Assembly (NCBI GenBank): GCA_002372135.1 | Contig: DFIN01000020.1 | Coordinates: 1 to 46,310, forward strand | From: Bacteroidales bacterium UBA3696 | Lineage (GTDB): Bacteria; Bacteroidota; Bacteroidia; Bacteroidales; Paludibacteraceae | Reading direction: 5' to 3' | Length of the DNA: 46,310 nucleotides | Shown here: positions 1 to 8,573 of the stretch, piece by piece | Layout of the letters: every line of letters begins with the position of its first letter | How positions within the stretch are numbered: the first letter of the stretch is position 1 | Notes under the pieces: generated by a model | The model's database searches: none | What the model saw: only the letters and a program-made list of their open reading frames with translations | Told to the model about the DNA's origin: nothing | Position numbers and translations under genes: made by a program

Positions 1-254
1 TGGCAAATCATAAATCATCTTTGAAACGCATCCGCCAAACGGCCACACGCAAAGCACACAACCACTATTATGCCAAAACAACCCGCAATGCAGTTCGCGA
101 CCTGCGCGCTACCACAGAGAAAGCCGCTGCCAGCGAAATGTTGCCGAAGGTAAGTTCCATGTTGGACAAATTGGCAAAACGTAACATCATTCATCGTAAC
201 AAAGCCGCTAACCTCAAATCCAGTTTGGCTATCTACGTGAATAAATTGGCGTAA
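1..254 (+). CDS. rpsT: 30S ribosomal protein bS20 (missing only the first base of its start codon)
   Basis: Primary 16S rRNA-binding protein of the small ribosomal subunit. The window opens on the second base of the ATG, so the protein reads M-A-N-H-K-S-S-L-K-R and is 84 residues long, the usual length for bS20. It is rich in Lys, Arg and Ala and entirely helical in character, with the family-typical N-terminal segment NHKSSLKRIRQ and the C-terminal stretch IHRNKAANLKSSLA. It ends at TAA 252-254 and is followed by a strong terminator, so it appears to be the last gene of its transcript. The identification is from the protein pattern; only the promoter and first base lie outside the window. 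Confidence 0.96.
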   Translation, partial: ANHKSSLKRIRQTATRKAHNHYYAKTTRNAVRDLRATTEKAAASEMLPKVSSMLDKLAKRNIIHRNKAANLKSSLAIYVNKLA

Positions 255-280
255 GGCGTTTTCAATTATCACTTGTATAG

Positions 281-308
281 AGACTACCTTAGATGGTAGT
301 CTTTTTTT
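281..308 (+). terminator. Rho-independent terminator of rpsT
   Basis: An 8-bp perfect stem, AGACTACC (281-288) with GGTAGTCT (295-302), closes a 6-nt loop and runs into a T tract (302-308). It lies 27 nt after the rpsT stop and before the promoter of the next operon. Confidence 0.9.
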
Positions 309-318
309 ATGTATTTGC

Positions 319-349
319 TTGTATAGGCAACCAAAATGCACTACTTTTG
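319..349 (+). promoter_or_regulatory. Bacteroidota-type promoter of the DUF6089-uppS-bamA-miaB operon
   Basis: The -7 element TACTTTTG (342-349) matches the TAnnTTTG consensus exactly, with a TTG -33 element at 319-321 and a 20-bp spacer. The ATG at 358 begins only 8 bp after the -7 element, so the transcript is expected to be nearly leaderless. This position also rules out any start codon upstream of 350 for the next gene. Confidence 0.8.
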
Positions 350-357
350 CGCGCTGT

Positions 358-1038
358 ATGAAAACCCGTCTGACACTGGTTACTATCGTTGTGGGGTTAT
401 TGTTCGCTGAACGGCTCTATGCCGGCGATAATGACCAACTCTATCGTATGGAATTGGGGATAGATGGCGGTTTGGGTTACTATGCGGGGGATGCACAACC
501 CCATATCTTTCAGGATATTCGTGAGGCATACGGAGCCGCATTCCGCTATCAGTTTGACCGGAGATGGTCCTTGCGAGCAAAAGGTATGGCGCAGCGAATC
601 AGTGGATTTAGACCCGATGGCACAGGTTTTGCCAATAAAAAAGAAGGTAGATGGACCAACCAAATAGTGAATGTGGACGTGGTGGGCGAATTTAATTTCT
701 TCCCCTATGGGCGCATACGGCACGACAGACGTATTACTCCTATTACCCCATATATTGCCCTCGGAATAGGGGTAGGCATACATAGCGAGTGGAAAAAAGT
801 GAGTGCATATATGCCTTTTATCGTGGGACTTAAGTGGCAGCCCGTACCCCATTTCACGATACATGCAGCCTGGCAGCACAATGTATATTTTGCGGATAAT
901 CTGGAAAATGTGACGGAATATAACAACCGATATGACCTCAATGGTGGTAGCGTGTTCAACTGCGATGTAACAGGTCAGTTAGTGGTGGGAGTAGCCGTTT
1001 CATTCCTGCAAGATAAAAACGAGTGCCACTGCAAATAA
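358..1038 (+). CDS. DUF6089-type outer-membrane beta-barrel protein
   Basis: A 226-residue exported protein. It starts with a signal peptide (MKTRLTLVTIVVGLLFAERL, cleavage probably near A22) and continues with alternating hydrophobic and polar beta-strand segments rich in Tyr, Trp and Gly, such as ELGIDGGLGYYAGDAQ and AFRYQFDRRWSLRAKG. The pattern and the position directly before uppS and bamA match the DUF6089 family, commonly found at this locus in Bacteroidales. The start at 358 was chosen because it begins the signal peptide and lies just downstream of the promoter. The molecular role of the family is unknown; a part in outer-membrane assembly is only suggested by its neighbours. Confidence 0.8.
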   Translation: MKTRLTLVTIVVGLLFAERLYAGDNDQLYRMELGIDGGLGYYAGDAQPHIFQDIREAYGAAFRYQFDRRWSLRAKGMAQRISGFRPDGTGFANKKEGRWTNQIVNVDVVGEFNFFPYGRIRHDRRITPITPYIALGIGVGIHSEWKKVSAYMPFIVGLKWQPVPHFTIHAAWQHNVYFADNLENVTEYNNRYDLNGGSVFNCDVTGQLVVGVAVSFLQDKNECHCK

Positions 1039-1042
1039 CCAC

Positions 1043-1086
1043 CGCTAAACTATTGCTAAACAACCGTTAAACTATCACATAACGAC
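1043..1086. repeat. 11-bp-period degenerate tandem repeat before uppS
   Basis: The gap between the DUF6089 gene and uppS is almost filled by 11-bp units: CGCTAAACTAT (1043-1053), TGCTAAACAAC (1054-1064), CGTTAAACTAT (1065-1075) and a more diverged fourth unit (1076-1086). Units one and three differ at one base. Other 11-bp-period arrays occur at 20769-20801 and 23546-23578. Confidence 0.7.
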
Positions 1087-1091
1087 CCGAT

Positions 1092-1838
1092 ATGACATTA
1101 AAAGAACAGATAGACAAAACCAAGATGCCCCGCCACGTGGCAATCATCATGGACGGCAACGGACGATGGGCTAAGAAAAACGGATTGGCTCGTATGTTCG
1201 GACACCGTGAAGGCGTTTCCACCGTTCATCGTATCACCGAAGCCGCCGCCGAATTGGGCATCCGTTACCTCACTCTTTACGCCTTTTCCACAGAGAATTG
1301 GAACCGCCCCCAGCAGGAAGTGGATGCTTTGATGCAACTGTTAGTAGATACCATTGCGAAAGAAACAGATACCTTGATGCGCAACAATATCCAGCTGCTT
1401 ACCATCGGCGATCTGGATCGGCTGCCACTGTCTGCAAAGGCGAAATTTGAGCAATGTATGCAGCAAACTGCACGCAATACCGGTCTCAAGTTGGTGATAG
1501 CGCTCAGTTATTCGGCGCGTTGGGAACTAATTCGTGCCGCTCAACGTATGGCGCAGGAAGTAAAAGACGGAAAATTGCGAGTGGAAGATATAGACGAAGC
1601 CTCTGTGGCGGCGCATCTCACCACCGCCGATATGCCGGACCCTGACCTGCTCATCCGTACCAGCGGAGAACTGAGAATCAGCAATTTCCTTCTGTGGCAG
1701 TTAGCATACGCCGAATTGTATTTTACCGATTGCTTATGGCCTGATTTTACGGTGGATCATTTCTATCAAGCCCTGATTGATTATCAAAATCGTGAACGCC
1801 GATTCGGCAAAACGTCCGAACAGGTATCTGCCGTCTGA
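1092..1838 (+). CDS. uppS: Isoprenyl transferase (undecaprenyl diphosphate synthase)
   Basis: Cytosolic cis-prenyltransferase that condenses isopentenyl diphosphate units onto farnesyl diphosphate. The product is undecaprenyl diphosphate, the lipid carrier for peptidoglycan and surface glycans. The 248-residue protein has the family signature HVAIIMDGNGRWA (15-27) with the catalytic Asp21, and the C-terminal RTSGELRISNF motif (189-199) that binds the homoallylic substrate diphosphate. Length is normal. It is followed 22 bp later by the preferred bamA start. The same lipid carrier would serve the GtrB and PAP2-type proteins further along the window. Confidence 0.97.
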   Translation: MTLKEQIDKTKMPRHVAIIMDGNGRWAKKNGLARMFGHREGVSTVHRITEAAAELGIRYLTLYAFSTENWNRPQQEVDALMQLLVDTIAKETDTLMRNNIQLLTIGDLDRLPLSAKAKFEQCMQQTARNTGLKLVIALSYSARWELIRAAQRMAQEVKDGKLRVEDIDEASVAAHLTTADMPDPDLLIRTSGELRISNFLLWQLAYAELYFTDCLWPDFTVDHFYQALIDYQNRERRFGKTSEQVSAV

Positions 1839-1860
1839 CTCACTTAATACCAAAGACTTA

Positions 1861-4473
1861 GTGAAATATTTTTCTATTAAACATATCGTATTGTTGTTAT
1901 TCTGTTGCTGGCTATGTAGTATGGCTGGCGCACAAACGGCAGATACAATTTTTAATCCTACCGTAGAGTATAGTACCCATCGTCGTACCTATGAAATAGC
2001 CGATATACAGGTTACGGGGGCTGATAGTTACGAAGATTTTGTGTTAATCGGATTTAGCGGACTTTCTGTAGGCGATAAAATAGAAATTCCCGGAAATCAA
2101 ATCACCAAAGCTGTTCGACGTTTCTGGAAACAGGGACTATTCTCCGAAGTGCGCATAGTCGCTACCAAAATGACCGAAACACAGGTCTGGCTGCAAATTC
2201 AACTCAAGCAGCGTCCGCGTGTCAGCGAGTTGGAGTATAGAGGGATGAAAAAGAGCGAACGCGAGGATGTGGAAACAAAAGTGGGTATCTCCCGCGGCAG
2301 TCAAATGACTCCTAATCTGGCTGACCGAGCCAAAACAATCATCAAAAAATACTATGAAGAAAAAGGCTACCACAATGCCGACATACGCATCTTGCAACAT
2401 AACGACCAAGACCACCCGGGATATGTCAAGGTGATTATTGACGTAGATAAGCGCGCAAAAACGAAAGTAGCACATATTTATCTGAACGGTAATAAAGCAC
2501 TGAGCCACAATCAGATTAACCGTGCTATGAAAAAAACGAACGACAACAACCTGATGAACCTCTTCCGCACCAAAAAGTTCGTGGAGAAAGAATATGAGAA
2601 CGATAAGAAGGCGGTTATTGAGAAGTATAACGAGTTAGGCTATCGCGATGCCTACATCATACGCGATAGTGTGGTTCCCAATCCCGAAGACCCGACAAGA
2701 GTGGATGTGTATATGGATATTTACGAGGGAGAACAATACTATGTGCGCGATATTACATGGGTAGGCAACACGGTCTATCCCTACGACTACTTGAATCAAC
2801 TATTAGGTATCAAGCGAGGGGATGTCTATAATCTGAAGCACCTCAATAAGCGGTTGACCGAGGACGACGATGCCGTGGCTAAACTCTATACCGACCAAGG
2901 TTACCTCTTCTTCAATGTAGATCCCGTAGAGGTGAAGATTGAAAACGACTCCATTGACTTTGAAATGCGCATATTTGAGGGTAAACCGGCTACTATCAAC
3001 GAAATCAATATCGTAGGCAACACCCGCGTGTATGAACATGTAGTACGCCGTGAACTATATACCAAACCCGGACAACTATATAGTCAGTCGGATATCGTTC
3101 GCTCCTTGCGCGAATTGGCGCAAATGGGGCACTTTGACCAAGAAAAACTCGTGCCGGACATTCAGCCCAATCCCGAAGACGGAACGGTGGACATAACCTA
3201 TAACCTGCAAACCAAATCCAGCGACCAAATCGAATTTTCGTTAGGCTGGGGAGCAACCGGATTGGTAGGTAGTATAGGACTGAAATTCACCAACTTTGCC
3301 ATACAGAACCTCTTTAATAAAAAATCATACCGCATCGTGCCGCAAGGGGAAGGACAAACGTTTTCCATCAACGCCCGAACCAATGGTATCTATTACAACT
3401 CTGTCAGCCTCAGTTTTATGGAACCGTGGTTAGGCGGTAAACGACCCAACTCACTTAGTTTTAGTGCCTACTTCGCTTCGCAGACAGGCTACTCCGACCG
3501 TTATTACCAATCCTATCAAAACTTGTATAATACCTACTATTCATCCTATTACTATACAGGCAATTCCAACTATTACCAGCAGTTGCAAGAGTCGGAAGCC
3601 GACCCCAATAAGTATCTCCGCACGGTGGGTGTAAGCCTCGGATACGGTAAGCGCCTCTCGTGGCCGGATGACTACTTCTCTTTTTATGCCGAGCTCAGTT
3701 ACCAGCTCTATATGATGAAGAACTGGCCTTACTTGTTGGTTAGCGATGGCAACTGCCATAATCTGGCCGTGAACCTGCAATTGTCCCGCTCCAGCATAGA
3801 TAATCCCGTCTATACGCGACGCGGATCTCAATTCACGCTTGGACTGAAAATTACGCCGCCGTACTCGCTGATGATGGGCACTACCGATGCACAATTTGCC
3901 GCTATGACCATGAGTGAAAAATACCGCTTGCTGGAGTACTATAAACTGCGCTTCTCAGGCAAGGTGTTTACTCCGCTCACACCTGATAGCAAGTTGGTGC
4001 TCATGGCGCGTGCCGATTTTGGCTACTTAGGACAGTATAACCCCTATACCAAATCGCCCTTCGAAACGTTCTATATGGGCGGCGACGGAACAACCGGTTA
4101 TTCCAGTTATTCTACCGAATATGTGTCTATGCGTGGCTATTCGTCCGGCTCGCTTACTCCCTATGATGTAACTACGGGTCGTAATATGGGCTATGTATAT
4201 AATAAATTTACGATGGAATTGCGCTATCCCATCCTCTTGGAGCAGAGTGCTACTATTTGGGCATTGGGGTTCTTGGAAGCAGGTAACTGCTTTGCCGACA
4301 TCCGCGACTATAATCCATTTAACCTCAAGCGTTCTGCGGGGTTAGGTGTGCGTGTGTTCCTGCCTATGTTCGGACTGCTCGGTGTGGACTGGGGATGGGG
4401 ATTCGACAAAATCAACGGCTCCGACTCCTACGGAAAATCGCAGTTCCACTTTGTACTTGGACAAGAATTGTAA
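1861..4473 (+). CDS. bamA: Outer-membrane protein assembly factor BamA
   Basis: Central component of the BAM complex, which folds beta-barrel proteins into the outer membrane. From the GTG at 1861 the protein is 870 residues: a signal peptide with core HIVLLLFCCWLC ending AGA-Q near residue 24, about 400 residues of tandem POTRA domains, and a C-terminal D15/Omp85 barrel. The barrel contains the VRGF-like substrate motif MRGYSSGS. An ATG at 1777 is also in frame but lies 62 bp inside uppS and would put a non-signal extension before the signal peptide, so GTG 1861 is preferred. miaB starts 3 bp after the stop. BamA normally ends in an aromatic residue; this one ends GQEL. Confidence 0.95.
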   Translation: MKYFSIKHIVLLLFCCWLCSMAGAQTADTIFNPTVEYSTHRRTYEIADIQVTGADSYEDFVLIGFSGLSVGDKIEIPGNQITKAVRRFWKQGLFSEVRIVATKMTETQVWLQIQLKQRPRVSELEYRGMKKSEREDVETKVGISRGSQMTPNLADRAKTIIKKYYEEKGYHNADIRILQHNDQDHPGYVKVIIDVDKRAKTKVAHIYLNGNKALSHNQINRAMKKTNDNNLMNLFRTKKFVEKEYENDKKAVIEKYNELGYRDAYIIRDSVVPNPEDPTRVDVYMDIYEGEQYYVRDITWVGNTVYPYDYLNQLLGIKRGDVYNLKHLNKRLTEDDDAVAKLYTDQGYLFFNVDPVEVKIENDSIDFEMRIFEGKPATINEINIVGNTRVYEHVVRRELYTKPGQLYSQSDIVRSLRELAQMGHFDQEKLVPDIQPNPEDGTVDITYNLQTKSSDQIEFSLGWGATGLVGSIGLKFTNFAIQNLFNKKSYRIVPQGEGQTFSINARTNGIYYNSVSLSFMEPWLGGKRPNSLSFSAYFASQTGYSDRYYQSYQNLYNTYYSSYYYTGNSNYYQQLQESEADPNKYLRTVGVSLGYGKRLSWPDDYFSFYAELSYQLYMMKNWPYLLVSDGNCHNLAVNLQLSRSSIDNPVYTRRGSQFTLGLKITPPYSLMMGTTDAQFAAMTMSEKYRLLEYYKLRFSGKVFTPLTPDSKLVLMARADFGYLGQYNPYTKSPFETFYMGGDGTTGYSSYSTEYVSMRGYSSGSLTPYDVTTGRNMGYVYNKFTMELRYPILLEQSATIWALGFLEAGNCFADIRDYNPFNLKRSAGLGVRVFLPMFGLLGVDWGWGFDKINGSDSYGKSQFHFVLGQEL

Positions 4474-4476
4474 GAC

Positions 4477-5811
4477 ATGAAGCGTTTTTATATAGAAACA
4501 TACGGCTGCCAGATGAATGTGGCGGATAGCGAAGTTGTCGCCGCCATTATGCAAACCACCGATGCGGAGATTACCGACCGCTGGGAGGATGCTGACATCT
4601 TGATTCTCAATACATGCTCCATACGCGATAAGGCAGAACAGACAGTTTGTCACCGCTTGCAGGAGTTGCATGCCTTGCTGCGTAAAAACAAGTCTGCCCA
4701 ACGCAAGACCATTATCGGAGTTATCGGCTGTATGGCTGAGCGAATGGGAAACGAATTGTTGGATAAGTGGGGAGTGGATTTTGTGGCAGGTCCTGATTCG
4801 TATTTGGATATCCCTAATCTGCTATCGCAAGTAGAACAAGGACATAAAGCCATCAATGTGCAACTTAGCACCACCGAAACCTATCACTCTGTCTTACCTG
4901 CCCGAATAGGCAAAACAATTAGCGGCTTTGTAAGTATCATGCGTGGTTGCAACAACTTCTGCTCCTATTGCGTCGTTCCCTATACGCGTGGCAGGGAGAG
5001 AAGCCGCGACGTCGAAAGTATCATCACCGAAGTAAAGGACTTGCAGCTGAAAGGATATAAAGAAGTAACCCTCTTGGGACAAAACGTCAATTCGTATCGC
5101 TATCAATCCGATGATTATGGAAAAGAAGTGATTACGTTCCCCATGCTGTTGGAGCGTGTGGCTGAAGCGGTACCCGATATGCGGGTGCGCTTTACTACTT
5201 CCCACCCAAAAGATATGTCCGACGAAACACTGTATGCCATTGCTCGGCACCCTAACTTGTGCAAATTCATCCATTTGCCTGTTCAAAGCGGTAGTGACCG
5301 TATTCTCAAACTCATGAACCGTCGCTATACGCGCGAATGGTACTTAAATCGAATTGCTGCCATCCGGCGCATCCTGCCCGATGCGGCTATCGGAACAGAC
5401 ATCTTCTGCGGATTTCATTCCGAAACGTTGGAAGACCACGCCGAGACGCTTTCGCTCATGCGTGAGGTAGGGTTTGATACCGCTTTCCTATTCAAGTACA
5501 GCGAACGACCGGGCACTTTTGCTTCACGCCATTTGCCGGACGACATACCCGAAGAGGAAAAAGTTCGTCGTCTGAACGAACTCATCGACCTGCAAAATCA
5601 ACTCTCGCTGCAGTCGAACCAAAAAGAAATAGGTAGTACGGTAGAGGTCTTGGTAGAAGGGTTCAGCCGTCGAAGTCATGAAGAAATGATGGGACGCACC
5701 TCACGCTACAAAACAGTTGTTTTCCCTCGTCAAAATGCGCGTATAGGGCAACTCGTTCAAGTCCGTATTGACGAAGCATCTGCCGCTACGCTCAGAGGAG
5801 TGATAGTATAG
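4477..5811 (+). CDS. miaB: tRNA-2-methylthio-N6-dimethylallyladenosine synthase
   Basis: Radical SAM methylthiotransferase that converts i6A37 to ms2i6A37 in tRNAs reading UNN codons. The 444-residue protein has the three layers of the family. An N-terminal UPF0004 domain carries cluster ligands Cys11, Cys47 and Cys85. The radical SAM core has CNNFCSYC (Cys158, 162, 165), and a TRAM domain lies at the C-terminus. The start ETYGCQMN and the motif CVVPYTRGRERSR are typical of MiaB rather than RimO. It is the last gene of the envelope operon and converges on the ABC ATPase gene with 13 bp between stops. Confidence 0.96.
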   Translation: MKRFYIETYGCQMNVADSEVVAAIMQTTDAEITDRWEDADILILNTCSIRDKAEQTVCHRLQELHALLRKNKSAQRKTIIGVIGCMAERMGNELLDKWGVDFVAGPDSYLDIPNLLSQVEQGHKAINVQLSTTETYHSVLPARIGKTISGFVSIMRGCNNFCSYCVVPYTRGRERSRDVESIITEVKDLQLKGYKEVTLLGQNVNSYRYQSDDYGKEVITFPMLLERVAEAVPDMRVRFTTSHPKDMSDETLYAIARHPNLCKFIHLPVQSGSDRILKLMNRRYTREWYLNRIAAIRRILPDAAIGTDIFCGFHSETLEDHAETLSLMREVGFDTAFLFKYSERPGTFASRHLPDDIPEEEKVRRLNELIDLQNQLSLQSNQKEIGSTVEVLVEGFSRRSHEEMMGRTSRYKTVVFPRQNARIGQLVQVRIDEASAATLRGVIV

Positions 5812-5824
5812 CCTATGCCGATGG

Positions 5825-6586
5825 TTATAGTATTGGCATTCCGAAAGCCTGTGTAAAAGCGTCCGTGGCACGAAGTGCAGAGGGCCTATCTATTTGTGCT
5901 CGCCCGTCGGAAAGAAGCAGTATGCGGTCGCTTGCTGACAGAGCCAAGTCCAACTCATGGGTGGATATAAGCACCGTTTTCTGTTGTTCGTGTGCCAATT
6001 TTTGAAGCAATTGAAATGTTCGGATACGGGATGGCAAATCCAAATGGGCTGTCGGCTCATCTAAGAGGATAATCGGGGTTTGTTGGGCAATGGCCTTGGC
6101 AATGAGTACGCGTTGTTTTTCGCCATCGCTAAGCGCATTGAACATCCGTTTCCCGAACGTGTCGTCCATACGAACCGCTTGCAGGGCGTGGCTGATCTGA
6201 TGTTCATCCTCAGCCGTCAAGCCTCCGAGAAATGACGTGTACGGGTAACGCCCCATCGCCACTACATCATGCACCGTCGTATGCTCTACCGTCGTGTTCT
6301 CCGTCAACACCAATGCTAAACGCTGACTGAGTTGGTGAGGGGTTAAATCCATTAAATTAGTAGTTCCCGATAGCGGTGCTTGCAGTCCTGCTAAGGTGCG
6401 TAGTAAGGTAGATTTGCCGCAACCATTCGGACCTAATAATGCCACTAATTCGCCCGTATAAAAGGTGAGAGTCAAGTCTCGCTGTACAGCCAACGAGGTA
6501 AGATCAGCAGACGAGGACAATTTGTGGGAAGCACGACCGGCGTAGCCGATGCATAACTTATTGGTAGATATACTGACGTTGGACAC
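5825..6586 (-). CDS. ABC transporter ATP-binding protein, FepC/BtuD-like, without a visible permease
   Basis: ATPase subunit of the iron-siderophore/haem/cobalamin importer class, 253 residues. Walker A is GPNGCGKST (52-60), the signature is LSDGEKQR (152-159), Walker B is ILLDEPTAHLD, and the switch histidine lies in STHELDLAL near 210. The Q-loop region and MGRYPYTSFLG are typical of the FecE/BtuD group. No permease or binding-protein gene lies nearby, so it is an orphan ATPase and its substrate is unknown. Its start overlaps the end of murF-alr by 29 bp, which implies translational coupling to that gene. Confidence 0.85.
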   Translation of the reverse strand: MSNVSISTNKLCIGYAGRASHKLSSSADLTSLAVQRDLTLTFYTGELVALLGPNGCGKSTLLRTLAGLQAPLSGTTNLMDLTPHQLSQRLALVLTENTTVEHTTVHDVVAMGRYPYTSFLGGLTAEDEHQISHALQAVRMDDTFGKRMFNALSDGEKQRVLIAKAIAQQTPIILLDEPTAHLDLPSRIRTFQLLQKLAHEQQKTVLISTHELDLALSASDRILLLSDGRAQIDRPSALRATDAFTQAFGMPIL

Positions 6587-8411
6587 GGCGGGATACAGAA
6601 GTTAAAATTTCATAAGTAATAGTACCTAAACGGTCGGCAATCTCTTGAATAGGCAATTCGTCGCCAAATATCGTAACATAGTCGCCCTCATGGGCATCAG
6701 CCTCCGTCACGTCAATCATTGCTTGATCCATACATACATTTCCCACTACGGGACAGCGCTTGCCACGTACCCAAACCTCTCCGCCATAGTTGGAAAAACG
6801 GCGGTCGAACCCGTCGGCATATCCGATGGGAATAACGGCTATCTTTCGGTCCGTACTTAGACGGGTGTGCCGACCATATCCGATGGTCTCGCCCGCGCGA
6901 ACCGTTTTGATGGAGAGGATAGTTGTTTTCAGCGTGCACACATTCTTCAACCCCGGCACAGGCGTAAGACCATACATGCCTATCCCCAATCGAACCATAT
7001 CCATTTGGCTGTCCGTAAAACGCTCTATGCCTGCCGAATTGAGAATATGCTTGATGGTTTTGTATCCCAACTTGCTTTCCAACTGATCGGCTGCGGCTTG
7101 GAAATAGGCAATTTGTTCGCGCGTGAAGGCATCCCACTCAGGCTCGTCGGCGGCAGCCAAATGGGAAAAAATACTTTTGACGACCACCAAGTGTTGTCCC
7201 TTCAAGCGTTCTGCCAATAACGGAATATCTTCTTGGTAAAAACCCAAACGGTGCATGCCTGAATCAATCTTGATATGAATGGGGTAGTTCTCCAACCCTT
7301 GCCGAGCCACGGCATCCATCACCATCTCCAAGCAAGCCAATGAATGTATATTCGGTTCCAAGTTATTAGCAAGAATCTGCCGGATAGAAGCCTCCTCCGG
7401 ATCCATAATGAGGATAGGTAGCACAATACCGGCGCGTCGTAACTCTTCCCCTTCGTCGGCTACGGCTACTGCCAAATAGTTCACCAATCCGCTGTTCTGC
7501 AAGGCTTGGCTTACGGCTATACTCCCTGAGCCGTATGCAAAGGCCTTGACCATCGCCACCATTCTGGTTGAAGGGTGGAGTAGGTTCTTATAGCAGCGGA
7601 CATTATCTATGAGGGCAGACAAGTTAATCTGCATCACCGTTTCGTGTGTTTGTCGCTCAATTCGTTCGTTGATGGTGGCTTCGTCGTAACCTAATTGCCG
7701 CATGACGGCAGCACAGGTGCGCACATTCTGGTGCGAAGGGTCTTCAATCACCACCTCACAACGGGCAAACAAACGCATCTTCTCCGCCCGTTTTTGCTCT
7801 AAGGACGTAAATTCGGCTTCGCGCTCCTCTCCTATATAAGTAATCACACCTATTGTGGGACGAATGACTGCCTCTAACCTCTCCATCTCGCCTACGCGCG
7901 AAATGCCTGCTTCAAAAATCGCCAATTCAGGACGCCTATCCTCGTTCACTTGCCCATCGGTTAAAGGGTAGTCAGAAGGTTGCTTTTCGCCTAATTGCCA
8001 TACGGACAGGGGAACACCTATCTGCGAATTGTAACTCTTAGGTGAGCGCGTGATGCGGAAATCTTGTTTCAGCAATTCGTACAGCCACTCTTTGACCACC
8101 GTTTTGCCATGACTGCCCGTTATGCCGATGACTTGACCCGTAAACTTACTGCGCTTGTATGCGGCTAAAGCTTGTAGTGCTTCTATGGCATGATTACGTA
8201 CAAAAGCACGCACCCCCTTCTGCTGTAAGGACGGAATATAACGTGCACCGTCGTCCTTGGCGGTGCGAATGGCAAAAAATAAAGTCTGAGAAGGAAAAGC
8301 ACCCAACTGACGGGAGTCGGTCAGCAGATAGTGGATCTCTTGCGTGTCTTCCCCCGTAAATTCTACTTCTGCTATACCTTGTAGTACGTTGCGTATATCG
8401 CGAATAAGCAT
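6558..8411 (-). CDS. MurF-Alr fusion with a shortened MurF part; alanine racemase half intact
   Basis: Bacteroidales commonly fuse UDP-MurNAc-tripeptide:D-Ala-D-Ala ligase (MurF) to alanine racemase (Alr). Here the protein is 617 residues, shorter than the roughly 800 or more expected. Residues 1-90 resemble the MurF N-domain, and the ATP loop GITGSHGKT is at 96-104, followed by YNSQIGVPLSVW and FEAGIS. After EDPSHQN (about 223-229) and a helix GYDEATINER the sequence passes directly into Alr (about 260). The Mur ligase C-terminal domain and its usual ND.YN-type motif are missing. The Alr half keeps the PLP lysine (MVKAFAYG, K289) and the tyrosine motif TIGYGRHTRLS. Racemase activity is likely; MurF activity is doubtful. 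The reading frame is uninterrupted. Confidence 0.85.
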   Translation of the reverse strand: MLIRDIRNVLQGIAEVEFTGEDTQEIHYLLTDSRQLGAFPSQTLFFAIRTAKDDGARYIPSLQQKGVRAFVRNHAIEALQALAAYKRSKFTGQVIGITGSHGKTVVKEWLYELLKQDFRITRSPKSYNSQIGVPLSVWQLGEKQPSDYPLTDGQVNEDRRPELAIFEAGISRVGEMERLEAVIRPTIGVITYIGEEREAEFTSLEQKRAEKMRLFARCEVVIEDPSHQNVRTCAAVMRQLGYDEATINERIERQTHETVMQINLSALIDNVRCYKNLLHPSTRMVAMVKAFAYGSGSIAVSQALQNSGLVNYLAVAVADEGEELRRAGIVLPILIMDPEEASIRQILANNLEPNIHSLACLEMVMDAVARQGLENYPIHIKIDSGMHRLGFYQEDIPLLAERLKGQHLVVVKSIFSHLAAADEPEWDAFTREQIAYFQAAADQLESKLGYKTIKHILNSAGIERFTDSQMDMVRLGIGMYGLTPVPGLKNVCTLKTTILSIKTVRAGETIGYGRHTRLSTDRKIAVIPIGYADGFDRRFSNYGGEVWVRGKRCPVVGNVCMDQAMIDVTEADAHEGDYVTIFGDELPIQEIADRLGTITYEILTSVSRRVQRQYIYQ

Positions 8412-8437
8412 AATCCGGTTCCGTTTGTTGACGGCGA

Positions 8438-8518
8438 CAAAAGTAGTGGTTTTAGCGCGACCCTACAAAAAAAAGTGCTTTTGCATATTGCAAGCATAAA
8501 AACAAAAGCATACTTTTG
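8438..8518. promoter_or_regulatory. Divergent promoters for murF-alr (minus) and recQ (plus)
   Basis: On the minus strand the -7 element TACTTTTG occupies 8445-8438, with a TTTG -33 element at 8469-8466 and a 20-bp spacer; it lies about 27 bp before the murF-alr ATG. On the plus strand TACTTTTG occupies 8511-8518, with TTG at 8488-8490 and a 20-bp spacer, about 55 bp before the recQ ATG. Both match the Bacteroidota consensus. The two core promoters sit side by side with their -33 elements facing. Confidence 0.8.
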
Positions 8519-8573
8519 CCGCGTATTTAACGAAACTAAGTTTTAACTTTTTAATTTACTGATAGTTGCTTAC

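Noticed and set aside
1777..1860. Upstream ATG start for bamA at 1777
   Set aside because: It lies 62 bp inside uppS and would place a charged extension before an evident signal peptide; GTG 1861 fits better.
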